A stretch of 64,000 bases of DNA from NCBI RefSeq assembly GCF_016921115.1, contig NZ_JAFFZS010000003.1, forward strand, positions 248,001 through 312,000, given 5' to 3'. Under the pieces are notes generated by a model that saw nothing but the letters and a program-made list of their open reading frames with translations, did no database searches and had not been told where the DNA came from. The position numbers and the translations under genes were made by a program. Numbering within the stretch: position 1 is the first letter of the stretch; each line of letters starts with the position of its first letter. This document shows positions 7,930 to 16,938 of the stretch, in pieces. The stretch comes from Streptomyces actuosus (GTDB lineage Bacteria; Actinomycetota; Actinomycetes; Streptomycetales; Streptomycetaceae).

Positions 7930-9135
7930 TCACACGGCGGCGTCCGGCAGCCACAGGTCGGGGCCGAACACCTCGTAGCGGATCCGGCGGGCCGGGACAC
8001 CGCGCCGCAGCAGCTCGGCCCGCACCGCGCGCATGAACGGCAGTGGACCGCACAGGTACACGGTCGCGTCGGCGGGCAGCTCTGCCGCGTCGAGATCGAG
8101 CAGGCCGGACTGCGCGTCCGGCTCGGCCGCGCCGGGACGCTCGTACCAGAAGCGTGCCCGGCCGTGCGGCAGCCGATCGGTCAGCCTCCGGGTCTCCGCG
8201 CGCAGCGCATGGTCCTCGGGGGTGGTGTCGGCGTGCAGCACCAGCACCGGGCGGGTGGACCCGGTCCCCGCGAGACGGTCGAGCATGCCGACCATCGGCG
8301 TGCAGCCGATGCCCGCCGAGATCAGCACCAGAGGGGTGTCCGCCTCGTCGAGGGCGATGTCGCCGAACGGCGCGGACAGCGTCAGCTCGTCGCCGACGCG
8401 TACCGTTCGGTGCAGCAGCTCCGACACCTCGCCGTCGGGCGCGCCGTCGGTGCCGGCCACCTGCTTGACGGTGATGCGGCGCAGGTCGCGTCCCGGATCG
8501 CCGGACAGGCTGTACTGGCGCACCTGGTGGACCCCGTCCGGCATGAGGGCGCGGACGCTGACGTACTGCCCGGCACGCGCGGCCGGGGCCGGCCCGCCGT
8601 CGGCGGGACGCAGCACGAACGACACCACGTCAGCGGTCTCCTGGCGCCGCTCCACCACCGTCCACGGCCGCCAGATCTCGCCCGGCTCCACCCCCGCCTC
8701 CTGGTAGAGGCGCGCCTCTTGGGCGATGAGCGCACCGGCCATCAGCCAGTACACCTCGTCCCAGGCGGCGGCCACCTCCGGTGTCACCGCGTCGCCGAGC
8801 ACCTCGGCGATCGCACCGAACAGGTACTTGTGGACGATCGTGTACTGGTCGTCGGTGACCCCGACCGCCGTGTGCTTGTGGGCGATGCGCGACAGCAGCG
8901 CGTCCGGCCGTTCGTCGGGCCGTGCCAGCAGGGCCCGGGCGAAGCCGGCGATCGATCCGGCGAGTGCCCGGCGCTGGGCCCCGCTGGCCTGGTTGCCGCG
9001 GTTGAACATGCCGTCCAGCAGCTCGGGGCGGTCGTGGAACATCGCCCCGTAGAAGCGCGTGGTGATCTCGTCGAGCGCACCGGCCACGGCGGGCAGCGTT
9101 GCCCTGACGACGGATGCGGACTCTGCGGACAGCAT
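7930..9135 (-). CDS. hmp: Flavohaemoglobin (nitric oxide dioxygenase)
   Basis: A 401-aa flavohaemoprotein that converts NO and O2 to nitrate using NAD(P)H. The globin domain (about 1-145) carries Tyr29 (B10 position, TTRFYGAMF) and proximal His88 (RIAHKHTAVGV). The FAD domain follows (QYSLSGDPG, with R before the Y), and the NAD domain has LVLISAGIGCTPMVGML and TVYLCGPLPFMRAV with the C-terminal EVFGPD. The ATG at 9135 is preceded by GGGAGG. Length is normal for the family. Paired OsdR-type boxes 130-165 bases upstream link NO detoxification to the haem sensor system, since NO is also a DevS-type ligand. It is convergent with osdK. Confidence 0.93.
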   Translation of the reverse strand: MLSAESASVVRATLPAVAGALDEITTRFYGAMFHDRPELLDGMFNRGNQASGAQRRALAGSIAGFARALLARPDERPDALLSRIAHKHTAVGVTDDQYTIVHKYLFGAIAEVLGDAVTPEVAAAWDEVYWLMAGALIAQEARLYQEAGVEPGEIWRPWTVVERRQETADVVSFVLRPADGGPAPAARAGQYVSVRALMPDGVHQVRQYSLSGDPGRDLRRITVKQVAGTDGAPDGEVSELLHRTVRVGDELTLSAPFGDIALDEADTPLVLISAGIGCTPMVGMLDRLAGTGSTRPVLVLHADTTPEDHALRAETRRLTDRLPHGRARFWYERPGAAEPDAQSGLLDLDAAELPADATVYLCGPLPFMRAVRAELLRRGVPARRIRYEVFGPDLWLPDAAV

Positions 9136-9265
9136 GAAGCCTCCCGAGGGTGGGACGAAGGAGTTGGATCGGGGCGGGAGCCGGACGTGTGGTGCAGCGT
9201 GAGTGGAGCCGGGTCCGGCGGACGCGGCCCATCCCTTTGTAGAAGGTGAGCCGCTTGCGGTCACA

Positions 9266-9300
9266 GGGCCGGACAGGGCCCGGGCAGGGACGTTCGGCCC
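9266..9300. promoter_or_regulatory. Tandem OsdR/DevR-type boxes upstream of hmp
   Basis: GGGACGTTCGGCCC (9287-9300) is a strong match; GGGCCGGACAGGGC (9266-9279) is a weaker one exactly 21 bp nearer the gene. Spacing equals that before the DoxX gene. Confidence 0.6.
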
Positions 9301-9854
9301 AGAGCGGCCCGACACCTCGCCGCCTAGCGTTCCCGTCGTGGAGAACGGCCTTCGCCCCTCGAAGGGGGGCGTCGCCCGGTCCCGTCCGCTCCCGGACCGA
9401 TGGGTGACGACCTGTCGGATCAGGTGGCGGACACGTCTGTTCGGGTACAGGGAGCGTCGGCGGTCCTGGGGATGGGATTCCGTGCGCGTGTTCCCACCGG
9501 ACCCGGTGCCGTACTCCTGGGGTGGCGCGACAAGGCTCACGGGCCTGCCCGGAGCCGCCCGGGTGCTCCCTTCCCGCGGGGCGGGACCGGCAGCGACCCG
9601 GTGCGGACTCCGGCCGCCTTCCGGGAGCCTTCGTCCTGCCCCGCCGGGGGACGGGTACGTGTGCGCCGGAACACCCCGTGGACGGGCCGCCGGTGAACCG
9701 GTGACCCCCGGCGGCTCGCTCGGCTTGCGGTGGGGAGAGGCCGGGCGAGGCCGCCGGAACCCTCGCCCTGTCGCCCTGTCGCCCTGTCGCCCCCGGCCCG
9801 CTCGTCGGCGGTCGTCCGGAGCCCGGAGGCTGCCGGCTTCCGTCGAGGTCCGGC
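9301..9854. other. Non-coding stretch between hmp and the SpoIIE-type gene
   Basis: No convincing gene: open frames here lack family-like content and ribosome binding sites. It holds a small tandem repeat of TCGCCCTG (three full copies and a part, 9763-9792). The function is unknown. Confidence 0.5.
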
Positions 9855-11711
9855 TCACAGCCCGAGGGTGAACCAGGTCGTCTTCCCGTCGTCGGTGGGT
9901 CGCACCCCCCAGCTTCCCGCCAGCGTCCGCACCAGGATCAGCCCGCGACCCGACTCCTCGTCCCCGGCCGCGAGACGCGGCTGCGGCAGATGCGGGCTGC
10001 GGTCGCTGACCTCGACGGTGAGCTCGGTGGCGGTGCGGCGCAGCCGCAGCGCGATGGGCCCCTCGGCGTGCTGGACGGCGTTGGTGAGGATCTCCGACAG
10101 CAGGAGCAGGGCGTCGTCGGGGTCCATGGCGCAGTTCCACGCGGTGAGGGCCTTGCGCAGGAACGCACGCCCCTCCGGCACGGACTCCGCCACGGCCGGA
10201 AGCTCCGTGTTGCGCGCCGCCAGCGGGGCCGGCGGCAACTGGGCGAGCAGCAGCGTCACATCGTCGTTGTGGCTGTCGGCGTCCGGCAGCAGGCTCGTCA
10301 GGACCTGGTCGGCGGCGGTCTCCAGACAGGCTGCGCCGGTGAAGAACTCCGCCAGGACGACGGAGAGTTCACGTATCCGTTCCTCGATGTCGCTCCCCGG
10401 CGTCTCGATCAGCCCGTCGGTGTAGAGCACGAGGGTGGCGCCCGGTGGGATCTCCGTGCACGACTGCTCGTAGATCACGTCGCCGACCCCGAGCGGGGCA
10501 TTGACCGGCGTCCGCAGCGGGCTGACGCCGGCGCCGGCGCCGGCGACCAGGACCGGCAGATGACCGGCCGAGCACACCGTCACCGTCCCCGCGTCGGGCG
10601 CGATCACCAGATAGCAGCAGGTCACCAGCTGATCGGGCACGTCCAGGTCGGCCACGCAGCTGTCCAGGGCCTGCATCAGCCGGTTCGGCTCCATGCCGGT
10701 CTTCGCCAGAGCGTGCGCCGCCGAGCGCAGCTGCCCCATCACGGCCGCCGCTTCCAGGCCGCGGCCCATCACGTCACCGATCAGCACCCCGACCCGGTCG
10801 GCGCCCAGCGGCACCAGGTCGAACCAGTCGCCGCCCACACCCGCGCCCTGCGTGGCGGGCCGGTAGCGGCTCGCCGTGGCCAGCCCCGGCAGCGCGGGCG
10901 GCGTGCCCATGAGGCTGCGCTGCAGCGTCAGCGCGATGTGCCGTTGCTGCTCGTAGAGTGCGGTGAGTTCGGCCTCGGCACGCTTGCGGTCGCTGATGTC
11001 CCGCACGATGGCGCAGGCCCCGACCACCGCGCCGGACGGGTCGCGTGTCGGCCACAGGGTCACGTCGACGTCCAGCATGCCGCCCGTCTTGGTCATCCGC
11101 AGCGTCTCGAAGTGCTCGACCTTCGCGCCGTCCCGCAGCTGCTCCAGCAGCATGCCGACCTCCCCGCGCCGTTCCGTCGGGGCGAGCACGCCGACGTGGC
11201 TGCCGATCGCCTCCTCGGCCGTGTAGCCGTACAGGCGCTGGGCCGCGGCGTTCCAGTACGTGATGTACCCGTCGAGCGTCTTGGCCAGGATCGCGTCCTG
11301 CGAGGACTCCACGATCCCCGCCAGCTCGTTGATGCGGGCCTCGACCGCCTTGCGGTCGCTGACGTCGCGCACGGCGGCGGAGACCAGCAGCCCGTCAGCC
11401 GTCTCCAGCGGGCTCAGGCTGATCTCGACGGGGAACTCGGTGCCGTCCTTGCGCAGCCCGTGCAGTTCCAGACCCGCGCCCATCGGGCGGACCTGCCGGT
11501 TGGCCGCGTACCCGTCGCGGTGTCCGGTGTGCTGAGCGCGGAAACGGTACGGCATCAGCAACTCGACCGGATGGCCGAGAAGTTCCTCGCGCCGATAGCC
11601 GAACATCGCCTCGGTCTGGGCGTTGACGAGCTTGATGACTCCCGTGTCGTCGACGATGACCATTGCGTCCGGTGCGGCCTCCAGCAAACCGCGGAACACC
11701 ATGTCGGCCAT
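9855..11711 (-). CDS. PAS-PAS-SpoIIE phosphatase with anti-sigma-like ATPase domain
   Basis: A 618-aa cytosolic signalling protein. PAS-1 lies at about 5-118 (LLEAAPDAMVIVDDTGVI), PAS-2 at about 128-250 (GYITYWNAAAQRLYGYTAEE), a PP2C/SpoIIE domain at about 275-480 (GDWFDLVPLG, GDVMGRG, LYTDGLIE and SHNDDVTLLL, the metal-binding aspartates), and a C-terminal HATPase_c of RsbW type (LSEILTNAVQHAEG, SGRGLILVRTLAGSWG). Such proteins dephosphorylate anti-anti-sigma factors and may phosphorylate them through the kinase-like domain, so the cell's sigma-B-like circuits respond to the PAS signal. The ATG at 11711 has GGGAGGGGG eight bases upstream. No partner sigma or antagonist gene is adjacent. Confidence 0.88.
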   Translation of the reverse strand: MADMVFRGLLEAAPDAMVIVDDTGVIKLVNAQTEAMFGYRREELLGHPVELLMPYRFRAQHTGHRDGYAANRQVRPMGAGLELHGLRKDGTEFPVEISLSPLETADGLLVSAAVRDVSDRKAVEARINELAGIVESSQDAILAKTLDGYITYWNAAAQRLYGYTAEEAIGSHVGVLAPTERRGEVGMLLEQLRDGAKVEHFETLRMTKTGGMLDVDVTLWPTRDPSGAVVGACAIVRDISDRKRAEAELTALYEQQRHIALTLQRSLMGTPPALPGLATASRYRPATQGAGVGGDWFDLVPLGADRVGVLIGDVMGRGLEAAAVMGQLRSAAHALAKTGMEPNRLMQALDSCVADLDVPDQLVTCCYLVIAPDAGTVTVCSAGHLPVLVAGAGAGVSPLRTPVNAPLGVGDVIYEQSCTEIPPGATLVLYTDGLIETPGSDIEERIRELSVVLAEFFTGAACLETAADQVLTSLLPDADSHNDDVTLLLAQLPPAPLAARNTELPAVAESVPEGRAFLRKALTAWNCAMDPDDALLLLSEILTNAVQHAEGPIALRLRRTATELTVEVSDRSPHLPQPRLAAGDEESGRGLILVRTLAGSWGVRPTDDGKTTWFTLGL

Positions 11712-12118
11712 TTGGCGGCCCCCTCCCGTGCGAGGAATCAGGCCATCACAGCGCGTCCGGGGTGAGCCCGCCCCGGAATGTCGTTTACTAGCCGTTTCCT
11801 GCTCAAAGATGATCGTCGGGAGTTCGACCTGGATGACCACGGAACCCGGGTTCGTGCCTGGCCGGGGTCGGCATCCTCACCGTGGTGAGGGCCCGCGGCG
11901 GCGGAACCGGATCCTCCGCCGCTCGTACCGCGTCCGGTGCCGCGTGCGGCGCCGGCGGCACGGCGCCCCGTTCGCCGCAGGTCCGCGACAGGGCGGGAAG
12001 GACCATCCGCTTCTTGCGGATCCTCATTGCGCGGTGCACGGCACGCGGCCGCTTCTCCGCGTCTCGATGCGGTCCTTCCCGCCGCCCTCAGCACAGCACA
12101 GCGGCCGCACATCCGCCA

Positions 12119-12132
12119 GGGCCGACCGGCCC
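12119..12132. promoter_or_regulatory. OsdR/DevR-type box in the 11712-12275 intergenic region
   Basis: GGGCCGACCGGCCC, the same sequence as 4933-4946. It lies in a 564-base gene-free stretch, about 150 bases before the small gene at 12276 and about 480 before the GH65 gene. No other clear signals were seen in the stretch. Confidence 0.6.
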
Positions 12133-12275
12133 CACCCTCGCGCCGGGCCCGGCCGCAGCCCGTCCCTGAAGGGCGGTCCAGCCCGGTGCGGGGGGCCGGT
12201 CGGCTCAAGCGCGGCGGGCCGCCCCTGCGGTTGGCTCGAGGTGAGCACCACGACACGACCGAAGGGGCGAGAACC

Positions 12276-12485
12276 GTGGGAACCACCCTCACACCGGACT
12301 CCTGGGAAGGCGCGGCCCTGCTCCTGGCCGCCGCGGCGGGCCTGGGCTTCGCCGCCACCGCGGCCCACGACGCCCGCGCCCTGCGCCGCGCGCGCCGCGC
12401 CCCGCAGCGGCGGCCCCCGCGTCCGGCGCACGAGACGCACCCGGCGCGCCCGGCCCGCCGCCACCGCAGGCCCGCTCTGCGCTGA
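12276..12485 (+). CDS. Small single-span membrane protein, unknown
   Basis: A 69-aa open frame beginning with GTG and preceded by AAGGGG about nine bases upstream. It has one hydrophobic segment (GAALLLAAAAGLGFAATAA, residues 15-33) followed by a very basic Arg/Pro-rich tail (RALRRARRAPQRRPP). That layout predicts a membrane anchor with a cytoplasmic nucleic-acid- or lipid-binding tail. The family is not recognised. Position just upstream of the GH65 gene on the same strand (123-base gap), downstream of an OsdR-type box, suggests a shared operon. High-GC sequence readily yields Arg/Pro-rich spurious frames, so confidence is moderate. Confidence 0.45.
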   Translation: MGTTLTPDSWEGAALLLAAAAGLGFAATAAHDARALRRARRAPQRRPPRPAHETHPARPARRHRRPALR

Positions 12486-12608
12486 GGGCGCGAAGGCACC
12501 CCGGGGGCGTGGAACGGGCCGGGACGGGGGACTCGGGGCGGCAGGACCGAAGACACGGGCGCCCCCACCGCCGCGTGGGCGGCGAGCAGGAGACCGAGGA
12601 CCACTGAC

Positions 12609-14993
12609 GTGAGGAGCGTCGAGGTGACGGGCTGGAGCTGGACGTACGAGGGATACGCGCCCGCCGACGAGAGGCTGCGCGAGTCGCTGTGCACGCTGGG
12701 CAACGGCTACTTCGCCACCCGGGGGGCGCTGCCGGAGTGCGCCGCGGACGACGTGCACTATCCGGGCACCTACGTCGCCGGCTGCTACAACCGGCTGACC
12801 TCGCCGGTGGCCGGCCGACAGGTCGAGAACGAGGACATGGTCAACGTCCCCAACTGGCTGCCGCTGCGCTTCCGCCCGGCCGGAGGCTCCTGGCTGAGCC
12901 CCGACACCGCCCCCGTGCTCGACCACCACGTCCGGCTCGTCCTGTGCTCGGGGCTGCTGGACCGGCGCACCCGGTTCGACATCGGCAAGGGCCGGGCCCT
13001 GGTCGTGCACCAGCAGCGCCTGGCGCACATGGCCGACCCGCATCTCGCCGTCATGCGCACCGAGTTCACCCCCGAGGGCTGGTCCGGCACCCTGGAGGTC
13101 GAGGCGGCCCTGGAGGGCGGCGTCAGCAACGCGGGCGTGTCCCGCTACCGCGACCTGGACGGCCACCACCTCACCCACGGGCACACCGGCGACGCCGCTC
13201 CCGACGTCGTCTGGCTGCGCTGCCGCACCCGCACCTCCGACATCCGCATCGGCATGGCCTCCCGCCTCACCGCCGACGCGCCGATCGAGGTCCGCCACCA
13301 GGACCCGCGCGCGGTCCAGCGCGTGCGGCTGGAGCTCGCGCCCGGCCGTACCGCCGTCGTCGACAAGACGGTCGCCCTGCACACCTCGCGCGACCCGGCG
13401 ATCAGCGACCCCCTGTACGCCGCAGTGGCCCGGGTCCGCCGCGCCCCCGGCTACGACGACCTGCTGGAGGCGCACCTGACGGCCTGGGACCAGCTGTGGC
13501 GGCGCGCCGACCTCGACGTGCCCGGGGAGTCGGGCCGCATCCTGCGGCTGCACCTCTTCCACGTGCTGCAGACGCTCTCCCCGCACACCGCCGACCTCGA
13601 TGTCGGCGTGCCCGCCCGGGGCCTGCACGGCGAGGCCTACCGCGGCCACGTCTTCTGGGACGAGCTGTTCGTGCTGCCCTACCTCAACCTGCACTTCCCC
13701 GAGGTCTCCCGGGCTCTGCTGCGCTACCGCCACCGGCGCCTGGAGCAGGCCTGCACCGCTGCCCGCGACGTGGGCCGCCGGGGCGCCCTGTACCCCTGGC
13801 AGAGCGGCAGCGACGGCCGCGAGGAGACCCAGCAGGTGCACCTCAACCCGCGCTCGGGACGCTGGCTGCCGGACCACTCGCGGCTCCAGCACCACGTGGG
13901 CTCGGCCATCGCGTACAACGTGTGGCAGTACTGCCAGGCCTCCGACGACGCGGAGTTCCTGCACACCAAGGGCGCCGAGATGCTGCTCCAGATCGCCCGC
14001 TTCTGGGCGGACTCGGCCGTCTGGGACGAACAGCTCGGCCGGCACCGCATCAGGGGCGTCGTCGGCCCGGACGAGTACCACGAGGCCTATCCCGGAGCCA
14101 CCGCGCCCGGCCTCGACGACAACGCCTACACCAACGTCACCGCCGCCTGGGTGCTCGCCCGCGCCCTGGAGCTGCTGGACGTCCTGCCCGAGCCCCGGCG
14201 CCGCGAACTCGTCGAGCGCATCGGCCTGGACGGCGGCGAACGCGAGCAGTGGGAGGACGTCTCCCGCACTCTGCACGTGCCCTTCCACGAGGGCGTCATC
14301 AGCCAGTTCGCCGGGTACGGCGACCTCGCCGAACTGGACTGGGACGGCTACCGCGAGCGGTACGGCGACATCCGCCGCCTGGACCGGATCCTGGAGGCCG
14401 AGGGCGACACCGTCAACCGGTACCAGGCGTCCAAACAGGCCGACGTGCTCATGCTGGGCTACCTCTTCTCCCCGGCGGAGCTCCAAGGCCTCTTCCGCAG
14501 GCTGGGACTGCGCCTGGACGACGAGACCTGGCAGCGCACCGTCGACTACTACCTCCACCGCACCAGCCACGGCTCCACCCTCAGCGGCCTGGTCCACGGC
14601 TGGGTGCTGGCCCGGGCCCGGCGCGCCGAGGCCTGGAAGTTCTGCCAGGAGGCACTCCAGGGCGACATCGCCGACATCCAGGGCGGCACCACCGCCGAGG
14701 GCATCCATCTCGGGGCCATGGCCGGCACCCTCGACCTCGTCCAGCGCGGACTGCCCGGTCTGGAGACGCGCGAGGGCGCCCTCTGGCTGGATCCGGTGCC
14801 GCTGCCCGAACTGTCGTCGTACGGCTTCTCCCTGCGCTACCAGGGCCACTGGGGCGTCCGCCTGCGCCTGGAACGAGGTCTGCTGGAGATCGCAGTACCG
14901 TCCTCCGACGCCTCCCCGATCGACGTGCGCCTCCCGGACCGCGCGGTGTCCCTGGAACCGGGGGAGACCGGCAGGCTGCTCCTCGCCGACTGA
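12609..14993 (+). CDS. Glycoside hydrolase family 65 (disaccharide phosphorylase-like)
   Basis: A 794-aa enzyme of the maltose/trehalose/kojibiose phosphorylase family, which cleaves alpha-glucosides with phosphate to beta-glucose-1-phosphate. An N-terminal beta-sandwich (about 1-260) and linker precede the (alpha/alpha)6 barrel with RGLHGEAYRGHVFWDELF (near 335-352), the general-acid Glu in VVGPDEYHEAYPG (about 478-490), KQADVLMLGYLF, and the phosphate-site TSHGSTLSGLVH. A C-terminal beta-domain closes the chain. The exact disaccharide cannot be told. A GH65 domain is fused to a trehalose-phosphatase-like domain in mycobacterial Rv2006, a DosR-regulon member; here it stands alone. GTG 12609 has GAGGA eight bases upstream; GTG 12624 is an alternative start. 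Confidence 0.88.
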   Translation: MRSVEVTGWSWTYEGYAPADERLRESLCTLGNGYFATRGALPECAADDVHYPGTYVAGCYNRLTSPVAGRQVENEDMVNVPNWLPLRFRPAGGSWLSPDTAPVLDHHVRLVLCSGLLDRRTRFDIGKGRALVVHQQRLAHMADPHLAVMRTEFTPEGWSGTLEVEAALEGGVSNAGVSRYRDLDGHHLTHGHTGDAAPDVVWLRCRTRTSDIRIGMASRLTADAPIEVRHQDPRAVQRVRLELAPGRTAVVDKTVALHTSRDPAISDPLYAAVARVRRAPGYDDLLEAHLTAWDQLWRRADLDVPGESGRILRLHLFHVLQTLSPHTADLDVGVPARGLHGEAYRGHVFWDELFVLPYLNLHFPEVSRALLRYRHRRLEQACTAARDVGRRGALYPWQSGSDGREETQQVHLNPRSGRWLPDHSRLQHHVGSAIAYNVWQYCQASDDAEFLHTKGAEMLLQIARFWADSAVWDEQLGRHRIRGVVGPDEYHEAYPGATAPGLDDNAYTNVTAAWVLARALELLDVLPEPRRRELVERIGLDGGEREQWEDVSRTLHVPFHEGVISQFAGYGDLAELDWDGYRERYGDIRRLDRILEAEGDTVNRYQASKQADVLMLGYLFSPAELQGLFRRLGLRLDDETWQRTVDYYLHRTSHGSTLSGLVHGWVLARARRAEAWKFCQEALQGDIADIQGGTTAEGIHLGAMAGTLDLVQRGLPGLETREGALWLDPVPLPELSSYGFSLRYQGHWGVRLRLERGLLEIAVPSSDASPIDVRLPDRAVSLEPGETGRLLLAD

Positions 14994-15625
14994 CGCGCCG
15001 CCTCCACCGGCGGCCGCCACCCCGGTGGGGCCGGACGGACCCCGCGGGAAGGACCCGGCGGCCCTACCCGGCACCGTGCCGCGGGGGCAGGCTGATCGTA
15101 CGGGCAGCCGGAGTCATCGGATGCGTACCGCACGCAGGCGGCCGGCTCCGGAGGGAGTGACCCGCCGATGCACCGGGACCACCACGGCACGACCGCCGCG
15201 CCCCGAGGCAGGGCCCGGTCCCGCACGCCCCGGTCCGCTGTCCGCCCGGCCGGTCCCGCTCCGGCGCGCTCCACCGCGGCCCCGCTCCCGGTGCGCCGCG
15301 ACGGCGCCGTCCCGCCGTCGATCCCGACGGTGCCGGGACGCCCGCCCGGTGCGTCCGCCCCGTCCGTCCGCCCGGCCGCCCGTCGGGCACGGCGCCCCGG
15401 CGCACCGGGCCCGGAACACGGTGCCGCGCACCCGCCCACGCCCGGCGTCCGGCCGGACACGACCGTGCGCGACCGTGCGCAGTGCGGCCCGCCGGGCGCG
15501 GGAAGGGCGCTTGCGAACGCCGGCGACGCCCGGCCGTCCCGCGCGCCGAGGGCCGTTCCGCACCGCACCGCACCGACTGCCCTTCCGCCCGCCACGTCCC
15601 GCCCGCACCCCGAGGAGGCGCCGTC
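14994..15625. other. Gene-free stretch before the nitroreductase gene
   Basis: A 632-base stretch with no supported gene. An open frame from ATG 15168 has a good GGAGGGAG site but encodes only low-complexity Arg/Pro/Ala sequence. A half-match to the OsdR box (GGGCCGTTC at 15550-15558) lies 67 bases before the next start. Confidence 0.5.
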
Positions 15626-16615
15626 ATGCCGGCCCCAGCACTCGACCACGAGGCGGTGACGTCGCTGGTACGCGCCGCCACGGCCGCCCCGTCCCTGCAC
15701 AACGCCCAGCCCTGGCAGTTCCGTTGGCACTCCGGCACCGGCGTGCTGGCACTGCGGGCGGATCCGGAGCGGACGATGCCGCGTCTGGACCCCGGCCACC
15801 GCGCCCTGCACCTCGGCTGCGGGGCGGCACTGTTCAACCTGCGGGTCGCCGCCGCGGACGCCGGCCGGCCCACGGACGTACGCCTGGTGCCCGACCCGGC
15901 CGACCCCTGGCTGCTCGCCACCGTCGGCCTCACCGGCACCGGACGGCCGGACGACGAACTGGCCCGGCTGTACCCGGCGATCCCACGGCGCCACACCAGC
16001 CGCCACCCCTTCGAGGAGAAGCCCATCCCGCCCGACGTCCAGCAGGCGCTCGCCGAGGCGGCCCGCCAGGAGGGCGCCCAGCTCGTCTTCCCCGGGCCCT
16101 GGCACACCGAGGCGTTGCTCGACCACGTCCGGGACGCCGAGGAACGCGACACCCTGGAACCCGAGCGTCTGGCTGACGTCCGCCGGTGGGTCCGCGTGGG
16201 CGACCGGGACGGCGGACCCGCCCTCGACGGGATTCCCGAGTACGCCCTCGGACCCCGCAAGCGCGGCGGTCGCGCCCCGGTACGCGACTTCGCCGGCCGC
16301 GAGCGGGTACCGGGCCGGGCGGCGGCGGTCTTCGAGTCCGTGCCGAACCTGGTCCTGCTGGGCACGGAGAACGACCGGCAGGCCGACTGGCTGCGCGCCG
16401 GGCAGGCCCTGGAGCGGGTACTGCTCCTCGCGACCCTGGCCGGGCTGGCCACCGCCCTGACCTCGCACTCCCTGGAGCGGCCCGACCTGCGGGAGCTGGC
16501 CCGGGACCCGGAGTCCTCCCTCGGCTTCGTCCAGATGGTCCTGCGCCTCGGCTACGGCACACCGGGAACCGTGTCCCCGCGGCGGCCGGTCGAGGACGTC
16601 CTGGACATGAGCTGA
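15626..16615 (+). CDS. Acg-family nitroreductase-like protein
   Basis: A 329-aa member of the nitroreductase superfamily of the Acg (Rv2032/Rv3131) type. Signature stretches are VRAATAAPSLHNAQPWQFRW (residues 11-30), RALHLGCGAALFNLRVAA, RRHTSRHPFEEKPIP and, near the end, RAGQALERVLLLATLAGLATALTSHSLE. Mycobacterial Acg proteins bind FMN but cannot be reduced by NAD(P)H and are thought to sequester flavin during dormancy; whether that holds here is unknown. ATG 15626 is preceded by CGAGGAGG. It is followed after 320 bases by a universal stress protein gene. Acg homologues are hallmark DosR-regulon products, fitting this island. Confidence 0.88.
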   Translation: MPAPALDHEAVTSLVRAATAAPSLHNAQPWQFRWHSGTGVLALRADPERTMPRLDPGHRALHLGCGAALFNLRVAAADAGRPTDVRLVPDPADPWLLATVGLTGTGRPDDELARLYPAIPRRHTSRHPFEEKPIPPDVQQALAEAARQEGAQLVFPGPWHTEALLDHVRDAEERDTLEPERLADVRRWVRVGDRDGGPALDGIPEYALGPRKRGGRAPVRDFAGRERVPGRAAAVFESVPNLVLLGTENDRQADWLRAGQALERVLLLATLAGLATALTSHSLERPDLRELARDPESSLGFVQMVLRLGYGTPGTVSPRRPVEDVLDMS

Positions 16616-16655
16616 GGCCGCGGCCGGGCCGTCCCGCGACGGTCCCCTCCGGGCA

Positions 16656-16689
16656 GGGCCGTACGGGTTCCGCCGGGGCCGTACGGCCC
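16656..16689. promoter_or_regulatory. Tandem OsdR/DevR-type boxes upstream of the USP gene at 16939
   Basis: GGGCCGTACGGCCC (16676-16689) is a perfect 14-bp palindrome. A weaker copy GGGCCGTACGGGTT (16656-16669) lies 20 bp away. The sites are about 250-280 bases before the USP start, implying a long leader or a missed small gene. Confidence 0.65.
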
Positions 16690-16938
16690 CGTGTCGCGGC
16701 GGTGCGGTGGACGGGACTCTGGGCACCCACGGGACGCCGGCTCGCCGGTCACGGGACCGTCGGTCTGCGGTGGCCCGGTGCCGGTCCACGCCGTCGGCAG
16801 CGGCAGTCGACGGCTGCGGTCACCGGCCACCGGCAGCGTCGGCCGTTCGACGAGGGCCGGCGGCATCGTTCGCGGGCGGCCGGTCGGCGGCCGCGGTCGA
16901 TGGCCGCCGGTCGAGGATCCGTTGAGGGGAGGCACGCC

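Noticed and set aside
12024..15074. 1016-codon open frame on the minus strand opposite the GH65 gene
   Set aside because: It is the antisense shadow of a clear GH65 gene; its translation is Gly/Val/Gln-rich with no family motifs.
15168..15659. ATG frame with a good GGAGGGAG site before the nitroreductase gene
   Set aside because: The translation is Arg/Pro/Ala noise without structure and runs into the nitroreductase start in another frame.
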